Shown here: piece after piece, positions 1-7,919 of the stretch
Layout: each line of letters starts with the position of its first letter
Position numbering within the stretch: the first letter of the stretch is position 1
Assembly: GCF_900091725.1 (NCBI RefSeq)
Contig: NZ_FMBW01000049.1
Span: forward strand, 1-64,000
DNA length: 64,000 nt
Source: Streptomyces sp. DvalAA-43
Lineage (GTDB): Bacteria; Actinomycetota; Actinomycetes; Streptomycetales; Streptomycetaceae
Reading direction: 5' to 3'
The notes under the pieces: generated by a model
What the model saw: only the letters and a program-made list of their open reading frames with translations
Told to the model about the DNA's origin: nothing
Databases searched by the model: none
Made by a program: the position numbers and the translations under genes

Positions 1-491
1 ACGCCCCGGCGGGCGGCCAGGGTGAGCGCGAGCCGGGCGGCGACCGCGGCGACGGCCGCCGCCACCGCGCCGTACGCCCAGCCCCGCCCGTACAGCTCGT
101 CGAGCGCCGCGACCTGGGCCAGCAGCACGAACAGCAGGGTGATCACACCGAACGGCCCAATGTCCGACTGCTTCATGATCCGCAGGGCGTCGTCGGCGGG
201 CTTGCCGCTGCCCAGGCCGTCGGCGGTGTCCGCGAGGCCGTCCAGATGCAGACCCCGGGTCAGCACGGCGGGCACGGCGGCCGAGGCGACCGCGGCGAGC
301 AGCGGCCCCGAGCCGAGCAGCAGCAGAAGGGCGCCGGGCACCGCCGCGAGCAGCCCCACCACCAGCCCGGCGAACGGGGCGCAGAGCATCCCGGCGCGGG
401 CGGCCTCGCGGTCCCAGCGGGTGACACGGACGGGGAGCACGGTCAGGGTGCCGAAGGCGAAACGGATGCCGTGGCTGTTCAGGGAGGTCAC
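1..491 (-). CDS. cobS: CobS, adenosylcobinamide-GDP ribazoletransferase (C-terminus outside window)
   Basis: Integral membrane enzyme of the last step of cobalamin assembly, joining adenosylcobinamide-GDP to alpha-ribazole (phosphate). The reading frame opens at a GTG (491-489) with the family-typical N-terminus HGIRFAFGTLTVLPV, continues through hydrophobic helices, and carries the conserved motif GLHLDGLADTADGLGSGK. About 163 residues are inside the window; the frame runs off its left edge. No strong ribosome binding site is visible before the GTG, so the exact start is unsure. cobT and cobU lie a few kb upstream on the same strand, fitting a dispersed cobalamin nucleotide-loop cluster; two membrane-protein genes separate them. 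Sequence and family knowledge agree well; only the start is inferred. Confidence 0.9.
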   Translation of the reverse strand, partial: MTSLNSHGIRFAFGTLTVLPVRVTRWDREAARAGMLCAPFAGLVVGLLAAVPGALLLLLGSGPLLAAVASAAVPAVLTRGLHLDGLADTADGLGSGKPADDALRIMKQSDIGPFGVITLLFVLLAQVAALDELYGRGWAYGAVAAAVAAVAARLALTLAARRG

Positions 492-579
492 GGCGCGCAG
501 GCTAATCGGTGCGCGGGGCCGATAGATTGCCCGTAACGCAACAAGCCATGACAGAAGTGGCATATCGGGAGTGGGTGGC

Positions 580-1341
580 ATGGGTCACTGGTTCGATCAG
601 AACATCGTCGAGCCGGGGAAGCTGCCGCTGCTCCTCGCGCTGGCCGCCTTCGTGCTCACCTTCGCGATCACCCGGTTCATCACCCGGATGATCCGGGCGG
701 GCAAGGGCCCGTTCCGCAACATCACACCCGGCGGCATGCACATCCACCACGTGGTCCCCGGTGTGGTGCTGAGCGTCGTCGGCGGCTTCGGCGCGGTCGC
801 CAGCGGACGGCACGGCGTCACCGCGGGGATCTGCGCCGTGATCTTCGGCATGGGCGCGGGGCTGGTGCTGGACGAATTCGCCCTGATCCTCCATCTCGAC
901 GACGTGTACTGGACCGAGGAGGGCCGCCAGAGCGTGGAGGTGGTGGTCCTCACCGCGGCGCTGGTGCTGCTGGTACTGGCCGGATTCTCACCGCTCGGCG
1001 TGAACGAGCTGAGCAGCGACGAGCAGCAGGGCAGAGCCGGTGTCGTCCTCACCCTGGTCGTCAACTTCTGCTTCGTGCTGATCTCCCTCTTCAAGGGCAA
1101 GGCAAGGCTCGCGGTCGTCGGCACGCTCGTCCCGTTCGTCGCGCTGATCGGGGCGATCCGGCTGGCCCGGCCGACGTCGATGTGGGCGAAGCGCTTCTAC
1201 CGCCACCGGCACCGGGCCCGCGCCCGGTCGATGCTGCGCGCCTACCACCACGATGTGCGCTGGGTGGGCCCGCGGCGCAGATTTCAGGACCTGATCGGCG
1301 GCGCACCGGACCGGGTGCCGCTGCCCGGACGCAAGTCCTGA
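580..1341 (+). CDS. Conserved multi-pass membrane protein of unknown function
   Basis: I do not recognise a named family. The 253-residue protein has an N-terminal helix (residues about 14-30), then the striking segment GGMHIHHVVPGVVLS with three histidines, followed by several hydrophobic segments (VVVLTAALVLLVLAGF, VVLTLVVNFCFVLISLF, LVPFVALIGAIRLA) and a basic cytoplasmic-looking tail rich in Arg and His. Acidic residues in LVLDEFALILHLDDVYW sit next to a membrane segment, so a metal or lipid-phosphate site is possible but unproven. ATG 580 is preferred because GGGAG lies 8 bases before it; an in-frame GTG at 571 is the alternative. Divergent from cobS. Its 3' end overlaps the convergent rhomboid-like gene by 58 bases. 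Confidence 0.75.
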   Translation: MGHWFDQNIVEPGKLPLLLALAAFVLTFAITRFITRMIRAGKGPFRNITPGGMHIHHVVPGVVLSVVGGFGAVASGRHGVTAGICAVIFGMGAGLVLDEFALILHLDDVYWTEEGRQSVEVVVLTAALVLLVLAGFSPLGVNELSSDEQQGRAGVVLTLVVNFCFVLISLFKGKARLAVVGTLVPFVALIGAIRLARPTSMWAKRFYRHRHRARARSMLRAYHHDVRWVGPRRRFQDLIGGAPDRVPLPGRKS

Positions 1342-2003
1342 TCCCGGCGCCGGTCCCGGCGGGTCGCGCGGACGCACAGCACGAGGACCGCACCGATCGC
1401 CACCAGGTGCTCCTTGCCCGCCAGATTGTCCTTCACGAACACCTCGGCCACCATCGCCGCGATCACCAGCGCCCCGGTGAAGCGGGCCCGGTAGACGTAG
1501 CAGACGTAGACGGCGAGGCCGACCACCGCCGCGGACGGGCCGGTGTCCACGACCCGGGCGTCCGAGGCCGGCAGTCCGCACAGCGAGTCCGGGCCGAGCG
1601 CCACACCGATCCGCGCGTACAGCGTCCCGGCCAGCGTCGCCACGTACGCGATCAGCAGCGTCCGCCACCGGCCCAGACAGATCTCGGCGGTCCCGAACAC
1701 CACCAGGATCTGCACCAGCGCCCCCCAGACCGGCAGGTCCAGTGCCGGTACGAACAGCGACAGGGGGGTACGCAGCAGGGCCGCCCACAGCGGGTCCTCG
1801 GCCCGTACCGCCCCGAGGTGGTGCACCGCCCCGAAGCCCCACGGCTGGTTCTGCACCACCTGGAGCAGCGCCGTCAGGCAGACCGCGGCGATCGTCATCG
1901 GGATCGCCCGCAGCCGCTGGACGGCGAGTGTCGCGCGTACGGTCCGCAGCAGCGGACCCCACTCATGGCGAGCTGCCCCGCACAGCACGCGCACGGGTCT
2001 CAT
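1284..2003 (-). CDS. Rhomboid-like multi-pass membrane protein
   Basis: A 239-residue polytopic membrane protein. After a short N-terminus come hydrophobic segments including IPMTIAAVCLTALLQVV, VWGALVQILVVFGTAEI and TLLIAYVATLAGTLYA. The stretch DTGPSAAVVGLAVYV resembles the rhomboid GxSG serine site but reads GPSA, and a histidine follows in a later helix (AGKEHLVAIGAVLVL), so a Ser-His dyad is conceivable. Its ATG overlaps the TGA of the upstream lysyltransferase-like gene (ATGA, 2003-2000), so the two are very likely translationally coupled and may act together in the envelope. Rhomboid-like fold is inferred from this pattern; proteolytic activity is not established. The 3' end overlaps the convergent gene by 58 bases. 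Confidence 0.75.
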   Translation of the reverse strand: MRPVRVLCGAARHEWGPLLRTVRATLAVQRLRAIPMTIAAVCLTALLQVVQNQPWGFGAVHHLGAVRAEDPLWAALLRTPLSLFVPALDLPVWGALVQILVVFGTAEICLGRWRTLLIAYVATLAGTLYARIGVALGPDSLCGLPASDARVVDTGPSAAVVGLAVYVCYVYRARFTGALVIAAMVAEVFVKDNLAGKEHLVAIGAVLVLCVRATRRDRRRDQDLRPGSGTRSGAPPIRS

Positions 2004-3805
2004 CCATCTGCTCCCAGGTGCGAGCGGTGCAGCCACTTGGGCAGACCGGGTGCCTCCAGGAACCCTTCGGCACGCCCTGCCGCGAGGCCGATGCGCAGCA
2101 GGTCCGAGCTCTTCTCGAACAGCATGAAACGCGGCTCCCAGATCGGTCGGTACTTCGCGTTGGCGCGGTACAGCGACTCGATCTGCCACCAGCGCGAGAA
2201 GAAGCTGAGCATCGAGCGCCACAGCCTCAGCACCGGTCCGGCGCCGAGCCGTGAACCGCGTTCGAAGACGGACCTGAACATCGCGAAGTTCAGCGAGACC
2301 TGAGTGATCCCGATCTCCTCGGCGCGCTGGAGGAGCTCGATGACCATGAACTCCATCAGCCCGTTCTCGGACTCCCGGTCCCGGCGCATCAGGTCCAGCG
2401 AGAGGCCGTTCGGCCCCCACGGGACGAAGCTCAGCACGGCGCGCAGCTCGCCGGGCGCACCGCCCTCCCCGGCCGGGGCGTCCCGGCATTCGAGCATCAC
2501 GCACTGCCCGTCGGCCGGATCGCCGAGCCGGCCGAGCGCCATCGAGAAGCCGCGTTCGGTCGCCCCGTCGCGCCAGTCGTCCGCGCGCCGCACCAGTTCG
2601 GCCATCTCCTGCTCGGGGATGTCCGCGTGGCGGCGGACCGTCACCTCGTACCCGGCGCGCCGGACCCGGTTGTACGCCTGACGGACGGTCCGCATCGCCC
2701 GCCCTTCGAGGGTGAACTCGGCGGTCTCCACGATCGCTTCGTCGCCCAGCTCCAGGGCGTCCATGCCGTGCCGCGCGTAGACCGTGCCGCCTTCCTCGCT
2801 CACCCCCATCACGGCCGGGATCCAGCCGTGCTCGCGGGCCTCGGCCAGCCAGGGATCGATCGCCCCGGGCCAGGCCTCCGGGTCCCCGATGGGGTCACCG
2901 GAGGCGAGTGAGACCCCGCCCACCACCCGGTAGGTGACGGCCGCCTTCCCGGTCGGGGACCATATGACGCTCTTCTCCCGGCGCAGCGAGAAGTAGCCGA
3001 GCGAGTCCCGCTCGCCGTGCTTGTCGAGCAGCGTCCGGAGCCGGGCCTCGTCCTCGGGGGTGATCGGGTCGACGGCCCGGCGGGCCCGGAACGCCGCGTA
3101 CACGACGGCGACCAGCAGCAGTGTGGAGAGCACGTTGATGGTGACGTTGACCCAGCCCGGGGTCTCGATGCCGGGGAAGGCGGTGTCGTTGTCGGCGATC
3201 GAGATCAGCCTCAGCGCCCCGTAGCGCCAGCGGTCCAGGAAGGGCGCGCGGTTGCCGTGGGGCGCGGTGTTGGTGAGGGTGACCAGGCCCGCGGCGATCA
3301 GCGAGGTGATCAGCAGCCCGCCGACCGCGACCGCGGCCGCGAGCTTCGGGTTGGACCGGTCGCCCTTCGCGTAGAACTCGCGCCGCCCGAGGATCAGCGC
3401 CAGGAAGAAGGCGGCGGTCAGCGTCAGCGAGATCCAGTTCTGCGGATACTGCCGGACCTCCGGGAACCAGATCACCAGGGCGAACAGGAGCAGCAGCAAG
3501 CCGCTCACCACCATGTTCACGATCCAGGCGGCCCGCTTGCGGCGGCGCATGGTGATCGCCAGGAAGAGCGCGACCACACCCGAGGAGAAGCCCGCGGTGA
3601 GCAGATAGGGAGTGAAGAAGTTCTCGGTGTTGTGGCGGCGCAGATCATTGCCGAGGGTGACCCAGACGGCACTCAGGAAATTGATGAACGACACGACGCG
3701 CAGGTACCAGATGGTGAATGCCGCGCTGCGCCGTGACCGGACGGTGCTCGGTGACCGGACGGTGTCCCGCCCGGATTCCTCGGTGGACAATCGGACCTCT
3801 CCCAT
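2000..3805 (-). CDS. MprF-like phosphatidylglycerol lysyltransferase-domain membrane protein (DUF2156)
   Basis: 601 residues. The N-terminal third is a membrane domain with repeated hydrophobic helices (for example VVSFINFLSAVWVTLG, VVALFLAI, VSGLLLLLFALVIWF, AAVAVGGLLITSLIAAGLV). The C-terminal half is soluble and matches the GNAT-like LPG synthase C-terminal domain: a segment running FSLRREKSVIWSPTGKA, then GDPIGDPEAW, and later LSLDLMRRD. Family members transfer an aminoacyl group from tRNA to a membrane lipid, which changes surface charge and resistance to cationic peptides; the substrate here cannot be read from sequence. No ribosome binding site precedes ATG 3805, but a TATGAT hexamer (3819-3814) ends 8 bases upstream, so the mRNA may be leaderless. 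Translationally coupled to the rhomboid-like gene downstream. Confidence 0.85.
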   Translation of the reverse strand: MGEVRLSTEESGRDTVRSPSTVRSRRSAAFTIWYLRVVSFINFLSAVWVTLGNDLRRHNTENFFTPYLLTAGFSSGVVALFLAITMRRRKRAAWIVNMVVSGLLLLLFALVIWFPEVRQYPQNWISLTLTAAFFLALILGRREFYAKGDRSNPKLAAAVAVGGLLITSLIAAGLVTLTNTAPHGNRAPFLDRWRYGALRLISIADNDTAFPGIETPGWVNVTINVLSTLLLVAVVYAAFRARRAVDPITPEDEARLRTLLDKHGERDSLGYFSLRREKSVIWSPTGKAAVTYRVVGGVSLASGDPIGDPEAWPGAIDPWLAEAREHGWIPAVMGVSEEGGTVYARHGMDALELGDEAIVETAEFTLEGRAMRTVRQAYNRVRRAGYEVTVRRHADIPEQEMAELVRRADDWRDGATERGFSMALGRLGDPADGQCVMLECRDAPAGEGGAPGELRAVLSFVPWGPNGLSLDLMRRDRESENGLMEFMVIELLQRAEEIGITQVSLNFAMFRSVFERGSRLGAGPVLRLWRSMLSFFSRWWQIESLYRANAKYRPIWEPRFMLFEKSSDLLRIGLAAGRAEGFLEAPGLPKWLHRSHLGADG

Positions 3806-3845
3806 GAAAAGCGATCATATGGTGCATCGCACTGCATGAGGGACC

Positions 3846-3877
3846 GTGCTGCGGCCGGTGTTCAGCGGCCGCAGCAC
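3846..3877 (-). terminator. Hairpin downstream of cobT
   Basis: Perfect 12-bp stem (3846-3857 with 3866-3877) and an 8-base loop, lying between the cobT stop and the start of the next minus-strand gene. GGACC and GGTCC flank it and may extend it. No T-run follows, as usual for Streptomyces terminators. Confidence 0.6.
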
Positions 3878-3893
3878 CGCCGGTCCGTGAGCC

Positions 3894-5000
3894 TCAGGTC
3901 GCGTCGCCGTACGCGGCGGCGGCCTGGGCTCCCTCGTCGGCGTCGTCCTCCTCCTCGGCGACGGGTTCGCGTTCGGGCAGCTCCGCCGCGAGTGCGGCAG
4001 CGGCCCGGACAAGCGGAAGTGCGAGCAATGCCCCGCTTCCTTCCCCCACGATGACGCCGTGGTCCAGCAAGGGGTTGAGTGCCATCCGGTCCAGCGCCTT
4101 GGCCTGCGCCGGCTCACCGCTCGCCTGACCCGCCAGCCACCAGTCCGGCGCCCGGAAGGCCGCCCGCTGGCCCACCAGCGCACAGGCCGCGGAGACCACA
4201 CCGTCCAGGATCACCGGCAGCCTGCGCACCGCGCACTGCAACAGGAACCCGGTCGCCGCCGCCAGATCCGCGCCGCCCACCGTGGCCAGCAGCTCCATCT
4301 GGTCGCCGAGGACCGGCCGGGCCCGCCGCAGCGCGTCCCGGATCGCCGCACACTTGCGCATCCACGCCAGGTCGTCGATCCCCGCACCGCCGCGCCCGGT
4401 GACCACCGAGGCGTCCGTACCGCACAGCGCCGCGATCAGCGTGGCCGCGGCCGTCGTCCCGCCCACGCTCAGGTCGCCGAGCACCACCAGATCGGTGCCC
4501 GAGTCGGCCTCCTCGTCGGCGATCGCCATGCCGAGCCGTACCGCCCGTTCGGCCTCCTCGGCCGCCAGCGCGTCCTCGACGTCGATCCGGCCGCTGCCGC
4601 GCCGCACCCGGTGACGGACCACCGACTCGGGCAGCAGCTCCGGATCGCAGTCCAGACCGGCGTCGACGATCCGTACCGGTACGGAGAACTGCCGGGCCAG
4701 CACCGCGAGCGGCGTCGCGCCGTCCAGCGTGGCCCGCACCAGCTCGTGCGCCGTCCCGGCCGCGCGCCCGGAGACACCCAGCCCGGCCACCCCGTGATCA
4801 CCGGCGAAGAGCACCACGCGCGGCTGCTCGATCGCCTTGACCGGTACGGACTGCTGTGCGGCCGAGAGCCATTCGCCCAGCTCGTCCAGGCGGCCGAGGG
4901 AGCCGACGGGAACGATCATGCGCTCCCGGCGTTCCTCGGCATCGCGCCGTACGCCGCCGTCGGGGCGTTCGATCAGGTCGGAGAAGTCGTCCAGATTCAC
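3894..5000 (-). CDS. cobT: CobT, nicotinate-nucleotide--dimethylbenzimidazole phosphoribosyltransferase
   Basis: Makes alpha-ribazole 5'-phosphate from nicotinate mononucleotide and 5,6-dimethylbenzimidazole, activating the lower ligand of cobalamin. The 368-residue protein shows family motifs in order: GSLGRLDELGEWLSA near the N-terminus, VVLFAGDHGVAGLGVS, a glycine/threonine-rich LSVGGTTAAATLIAAL, VVTGRGGAGID, and the C-terminal GEGSGALLALPL holding the catalytic-type glutamate. An acidic and alanine-rich tail of about 25 residues follows the conserved end. GTG 5000 is chosen because GAGG lies about 9 bases upstream and the protein then starts at the usual point; a longer open frame upstream lacks family similarity. 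It belongs with cobU upstream and cobS downstream. Confidence 0.92.
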   Translation of the reverse strand: MNLDDFSDLIERPDGGVRRDAEERRERMIVPVGSLGRLDELGEWLSAAQQSVPVKAIEQPRVVLFAGDHGVAGLGVSGRAAGTAHELVRATLDGATPLAVLARQFSVPVRIVDAGLDCDPELLPESVVRHRVRRGSGRIDVEDALAAEEAERAVRLGMAIADEEADSGTDLVVLGDLSVGGTTAAATLIAALCGTDASVVTGRGGAGIDDLAWMRKCAAIRDALRRARPVLGDQMELLATVGGADLAAATGFLLQCAVRRLPVILDGVVSAACALVGQRAAFRAPDWWLAGQASGEPAQAKALDRMALNPLLDHGVIVGEGSGALLALPLVRAAAALAAELPEREPVAEEEDDADEGAQAAAAYGDAT

Positions 5001-5038
5001 GGGGATCTGCCTCGCGGGTCGATGCGTCGAGTGGGCCG

Positions 5039-5060
5039 GTGAGCCCGGCGGCGGGCTCAC
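5039..5060 (-). terminator. Hairpin between cobU and cobT
   Basis: Perfect 9-bp stem (5039-5047 with 5052-5060) and a GCGG loop in the 125-base gap after the cobU stop. It may terminate or attenuate transcription before cobT. Confidence 0.45.
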
Positions 5061-5125
5061 TGCGGAACAGTACCCGCCGCCCTTTCGGCACCCGGCCGGT
5101 ACGAAGCCCCTTCCCCGGCCCGCGG

Positions 5126-6328
5126 TCAGCCGCGCAGGACCAGCGCCTGCCCGGCCACCACCAGCAGCACCTGTTCGCACTCGTCGGCGAACGCGGCGTT
5201 CAGCCGGCCCAGCTCGTCCCGGAAGCGCCGCCCGGCGGCCGTCGCGGGAACCACGCCCGAGCCGGTCTCGTTGGTCACGGCGACGACCGTACGGCGCGTT
5301 GTGCGCACCGCCGCGACCAGCTCGGCGGTCCGCTCCCGCAGGGCGCCCTCGCCGCGCTCCGCCCACGCCGCGTCGTCCCAGGCGTCCACCCGGTCCATCG
5401 CGTCGGTCAGCCACAGCGACAGGCAGTCGATCAGGAGCGGGGGCCCGTCCGACGCCAGCAGCTCCGCCAGCTCACAGGTCTCCTCGGTGCGCCAGGCGGC
5501 CGGCCGGCGCTCCCGGTGCAGGCCGATCCTGGCCGCCCACTCGGCGTCCCCCTCCCTGCCGCCACCGGTCGCCACGTACACCACCTCGGGGAAGGTCTCC
5601 AGGCGCCGCTCGGCCTCCACCGACTTGCCCGACCGGGCCCCGCCCGTCACCAGCGTGCGCCGCGGCACTCCCACCACCGCCCCGTACTCGCCCAGCACCA
5701 GTGTCGTCCCGTCCGGCACGGCCCGCGCACCGGCCGCCGCGAGCCGCCGGTCCAGCTCGGCGCCGGGCGGTGCGTCATGGCCCAGGTGGACGGCCACGAT
5801 CTCGGTGGCCGGGCCGATCGCCCCCGCGGCCCGCAGCCGCGCCACCGCGTCCGGCCGCCCCACCACATCGCAGGCCACCAGGTCGTACGGCTCCGCGACC
5901 CGGTCCGTGAGCCCGGCGGGCGCGGCCCCCGGCGGCAGGTACAGCAGCCGCGCCCCCTCCGGCCCGGTGACCTCGTACCCCGTCCCCGGCGCGTCCATCG
6001 GCACCGCCCGCACCCGGTGTCCGCTGATCAGCGTCAGCACCCGCCCGTCCGGCACCCGTCCGGCCGGGGGCAGCCCGGCGGGCAGCTCCACGGCGGGCCC
6101 GTCGTGCGGATGGGTGAGGAGCACCTGCCGCACGCCGGTGAGCGGGTGCCCCGCACGGGCCGCGGCGAACACGGCCCCCGGAGTGAGATCGAGCAGCAGC
6201 GCGTCGTCGACCAGCAGCGCGGTCGACGCCCGCGCGCGCGCCCCGCGGGCGACGGCGCAGGCGGCGCAGGGACATTCGGGCCGCGGCAGCCCGTCGGGGG
6301 CTCCGGTGCCGAGCAGAGTCAGTTCCAC
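5126..6328 (-). CDS. cobU: CobU, adenosylcobinamide kinase/guanylyltransferase with N-terminal MBL-like domain
   Basis: Phosphorylates adenosylcobinamide and then transfers GMP to it, making the substrate of CobS. The C-terminal part (from about residue 222) is a complete CobU: P-loop GGARSGKS (229-236), ATGGGREGDAEW, IGLHRERRPAAW with the histidine expected at the guanylylation site, and LLIDCLSLWLTDAM. The N-terminal 220 residues look like a metallo-beta-lactamase fold: MELTLLGTGAPDGLPRPEC, CPCAAC, and LLTHPHDGP (His73, His75). The standard HxHxDH motif is broken, so hydrolase activity is doubtful. At 400 residues the protein is about twice the length of a stand-alone CobU. The ATG start is well placed. 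Fused forms occur in other actinomycetes; the role of the extra domain is not known to me. Confidence 0.9.
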   Translation of the reverse strand: MELTLLGTGAPDGLPRPECPCAACAVARGARARASTALLVDDALLLDLTPGAVFAAARAGHPLTGVRQVLLTHPHDGPAVELPAGLPPAGRVPDGRVLTLISGHRVRAVPMDAPGTGYEVTGPEGARLLYLPPGAAPAGLTDRVAEPYDLVACDVVGRPDAVARLRAAGAIGPATEIVAVHLGHDAPPGAELDRRLAAAGARAVPDGTTLVLGEYGAVVGVPRRTLVTGGARSGKSVEAERRLETFPEVVYVATGGGREGDAEWAARIGLHRERRPAAWRTEETCELAELLASDGPPLLIDCLSLWLTDAMDRVDAWDDAAWAERGEGALRERTAELVAAVRTTRRTVVAVTNETGSGVVPATAAGRRFRDELGRLNAAFADECEQVLLVVAGQALVLRG

Positions 6329-6444
6329 GGTTCCGATCCTCCCGCGTCCGTGCGGCCAGTGCGCGACCTGGGGCGTCCGGACCGGGTCCCCGCGCCGGGC
6401 CCAGGCACTAGGCTCGGGGCAGCAAAGCGACCCAGGAGGCGGAC

Positions 6445-6654
6445 ATGGCGTGGACGTGGCGGTTCGAGAAGTCCGACGGTACGGAGACGGAACCGGCCCT
6501 GCAGCCGGAGGAGTTCACCACCCAGGGCGACGCGGAGTCCTGGATCGGTGAGTACTGGAAGGAACTCCTCGACGGCGGGGCGGACCAGGTGACGCTCTTC
6601 GACGACTCGACGAAGATCTACGGCCCCATGAGCCTCCAGGCCGACCAGGGCTGA
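6445..6654 (+). CDS. Small conserved hypothetical protein (69 aa)
   Basis: A 69-residue acidic, soluble protein with many Trp and aromatic residues (MAWTWRFEKSDGTE at the start, ESWIGEYWKELLDGGADQV in the middle). It has an excellent ribosome binding site, AGGAGG 7 bases before the ATG, and is divergent from cobU. I do not recognise a named domain; similar short proteins are common in Streptomyces. No membrane segment or signal peptide. Function unknown. Confidence 0.8.
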   Translation: MAWTWRFEKSDGTETEPALQPEEFTTQGDAESWIGEYWKELLDGGADQVTLFDDSTKIYGPMSLQADQG

Positions 6655-6666
6655 TCCCGATCCCTC

Positions 6667-6694
6667 GTGCGGGGCGCCGCCCGGCGCCCCGCAC
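6667..6694. terminator. Bidirectional hairpin between convergent genes
   Basis: Perfect 13-bp GC-rich stem (6667-6679 with 6682-6694) with a 2-base loop, placed between the stop of the small plus-strand gene and the stop of the convergent protease gene, so it can serve both strands. Confidence 0.75.
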
Positions 6695-6736
6695 GACGAC
6701 GGCCGTCAGGGCCTCCGTCCGTCCGGACGAAGGACC

Positions 6737-7828
6737 CTAGATCTCGCCCAGGGTGACCTTCGCCGTCTTCTCCACCCCGCTGCGCACATAGGTCACCGTG
6801 ACCTTCTGACCGGGCTTGTCCGAGGCCAGCGCCTCCGACAGGGAGGTGATCGTGGTGACCGGCAGATCGTCGATCCTGATGACGATGTCGCCGACCCGCA
6901 GCCCCGCCTTCTCCGCGGCGCCGTCCCGGGTCACGCTGACCAGCGCCACCCCGGCCGGCTGATAGGTGTCGTCGACGACCGTGCGCCCGCTGATGTTCAG
7001 GGCCGCCCGGCCCGAGTCGGTGACCTTGCCGCTCTTGATGATCTGGTCGGCGACCGTCTTCACCATCGAGACCGGGATCGCGAACCCGATGCCCGGCGCC
7101 GCGCTGCCGCCCAGCTCCGGGTCGGTCGCCGCCAGGGTCGGGATGCCGATCACCTCGCTGTCCAGGTTGACCAGCGCGCCCCCGCTGTTGCCCGGGTTGA
7201 TCGCGGCCGAGGTCTGCACCATGTTCGCGATCGTCGCGCCGGTGCCGCCGCCCGCGCGGCTCTCGCTGACGGTCCGGCCGAGCGCCGAGACGATGCCCTG
7301 GGTGACGCTGGAGGACAGGCCGAGCGGCGAGCCCATCGCCAGCACGATCTGCCCCACCTCGACCTTCTCCGAGTCGCCGAACTTCGCGGGCTTCAGCCCG
7401 CTCGGCACATGGTCGAGCTTGATGACGGCCAGATCCTGCTCCGGATAGGAGGCCACCAGCGTGGCGGCCTGCACCTTCTCGCCGGTGGCGGTGGTGACCT
7501 TGAAGTTCTTCTCGCTGCCGACCACATGGGCGTTGGTGACGATATGGCCCTTGGTGTCGTAGACGATGCCGGAGCCCAGGCCCTCGGAGGCCTCGATCTG
7601 CACCACCGACGGCAGCACGTTCTTGATCACGGCCTGGTATTCGCCCTGCAGATCACCGGCCGCCGGAGCGGACGGAGCGGGGGAGGAGGAGTCCGATCTG
7701 CTGGGACCGGACCTCGACGAATCGGAGGCCCCGTCCGAGCAGCCGCTCACCAGGGCGAGCGCACAGACACCTGCGGTCACGGGCAGCAGCAGCCGGCGGG
7801 CAAGGCCGCGGGAGTGGGAAGCATCCAT
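6737..7828 (-). CDS. HtrA/DegP-like serine protease lipoprotein with PDZ domain
   Basis: A 363-residue envelope protease. The N-terminus is a lipoprotein signal with lipobox LVSGC (Cys30), followed by a Ser/Pro-rich linker (to about residue 60). The trypsin-like domain shows the full triad: His101 in VTNAHVVG, Asp132 in QDLAVIKLD, Ser215 in NPGNSGGAL. A single PDZ domain occupies the last 80 residues (GVALVSVTRDGAAEKAGLRV). Members of this family degrade or chaperone misfolded exported proteins, held on the outer face of the membrane. The start ATG is supported by a standard signal peptide (basic residues, then LLLPVTAGVCALALVSGC). The gene stands alone, between the terminator hairpin and the methyltransferase gene. 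Confidence 0.93.
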   Translation of the reverse strand: MDASHSRGLARRLLLPVTAGVCALALVSGCSDGASDSSRSGPSRSDSSSPAPSAPAAGDLQGEYQAVIKNVLPSVVQIEASEGLGSGIVYDTKGHIVTNAHVVGSEKNFKVTTATGEKVQAATLVASYPEQDLAVIKLDHVPSGLKPAKFGDSEKVEVGQIVLAMGSPLGLSSSVTQGIVSALGRTVSESRAGGGTGATIANMVQTSAAINPGNSGGALVNLDSEVIGIPTLAATDPELGGSAAPGIGFAIPVSMVKTVADQIIKSGKVTDSGRAALNISGRTVVDDTYQPAGVALVSVTRDGAAEKAGLRVGDIVIRIDDLPVTTITSLSEALASDKPGQKVTVTYVRSGVEKTAKVTLGEI

Positions 7829-7919
7829 GTCCGGATTATTGCTTTTGGTCCGATTTTCGGCCTGTCGGGCTCGGCCGGGCGGGGCGTGGAGCCGGACGGC
7901 CCCGGCGCCCCGCTCCCGC

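Noticed and set aside
4980..5414. N-terminal extension of CobT by about 137 codons
   Set aside because: The extension crosses a hairpin and overlaps the end of cobU; family members begin near the chosen GTG, which has a ribosome binding site.
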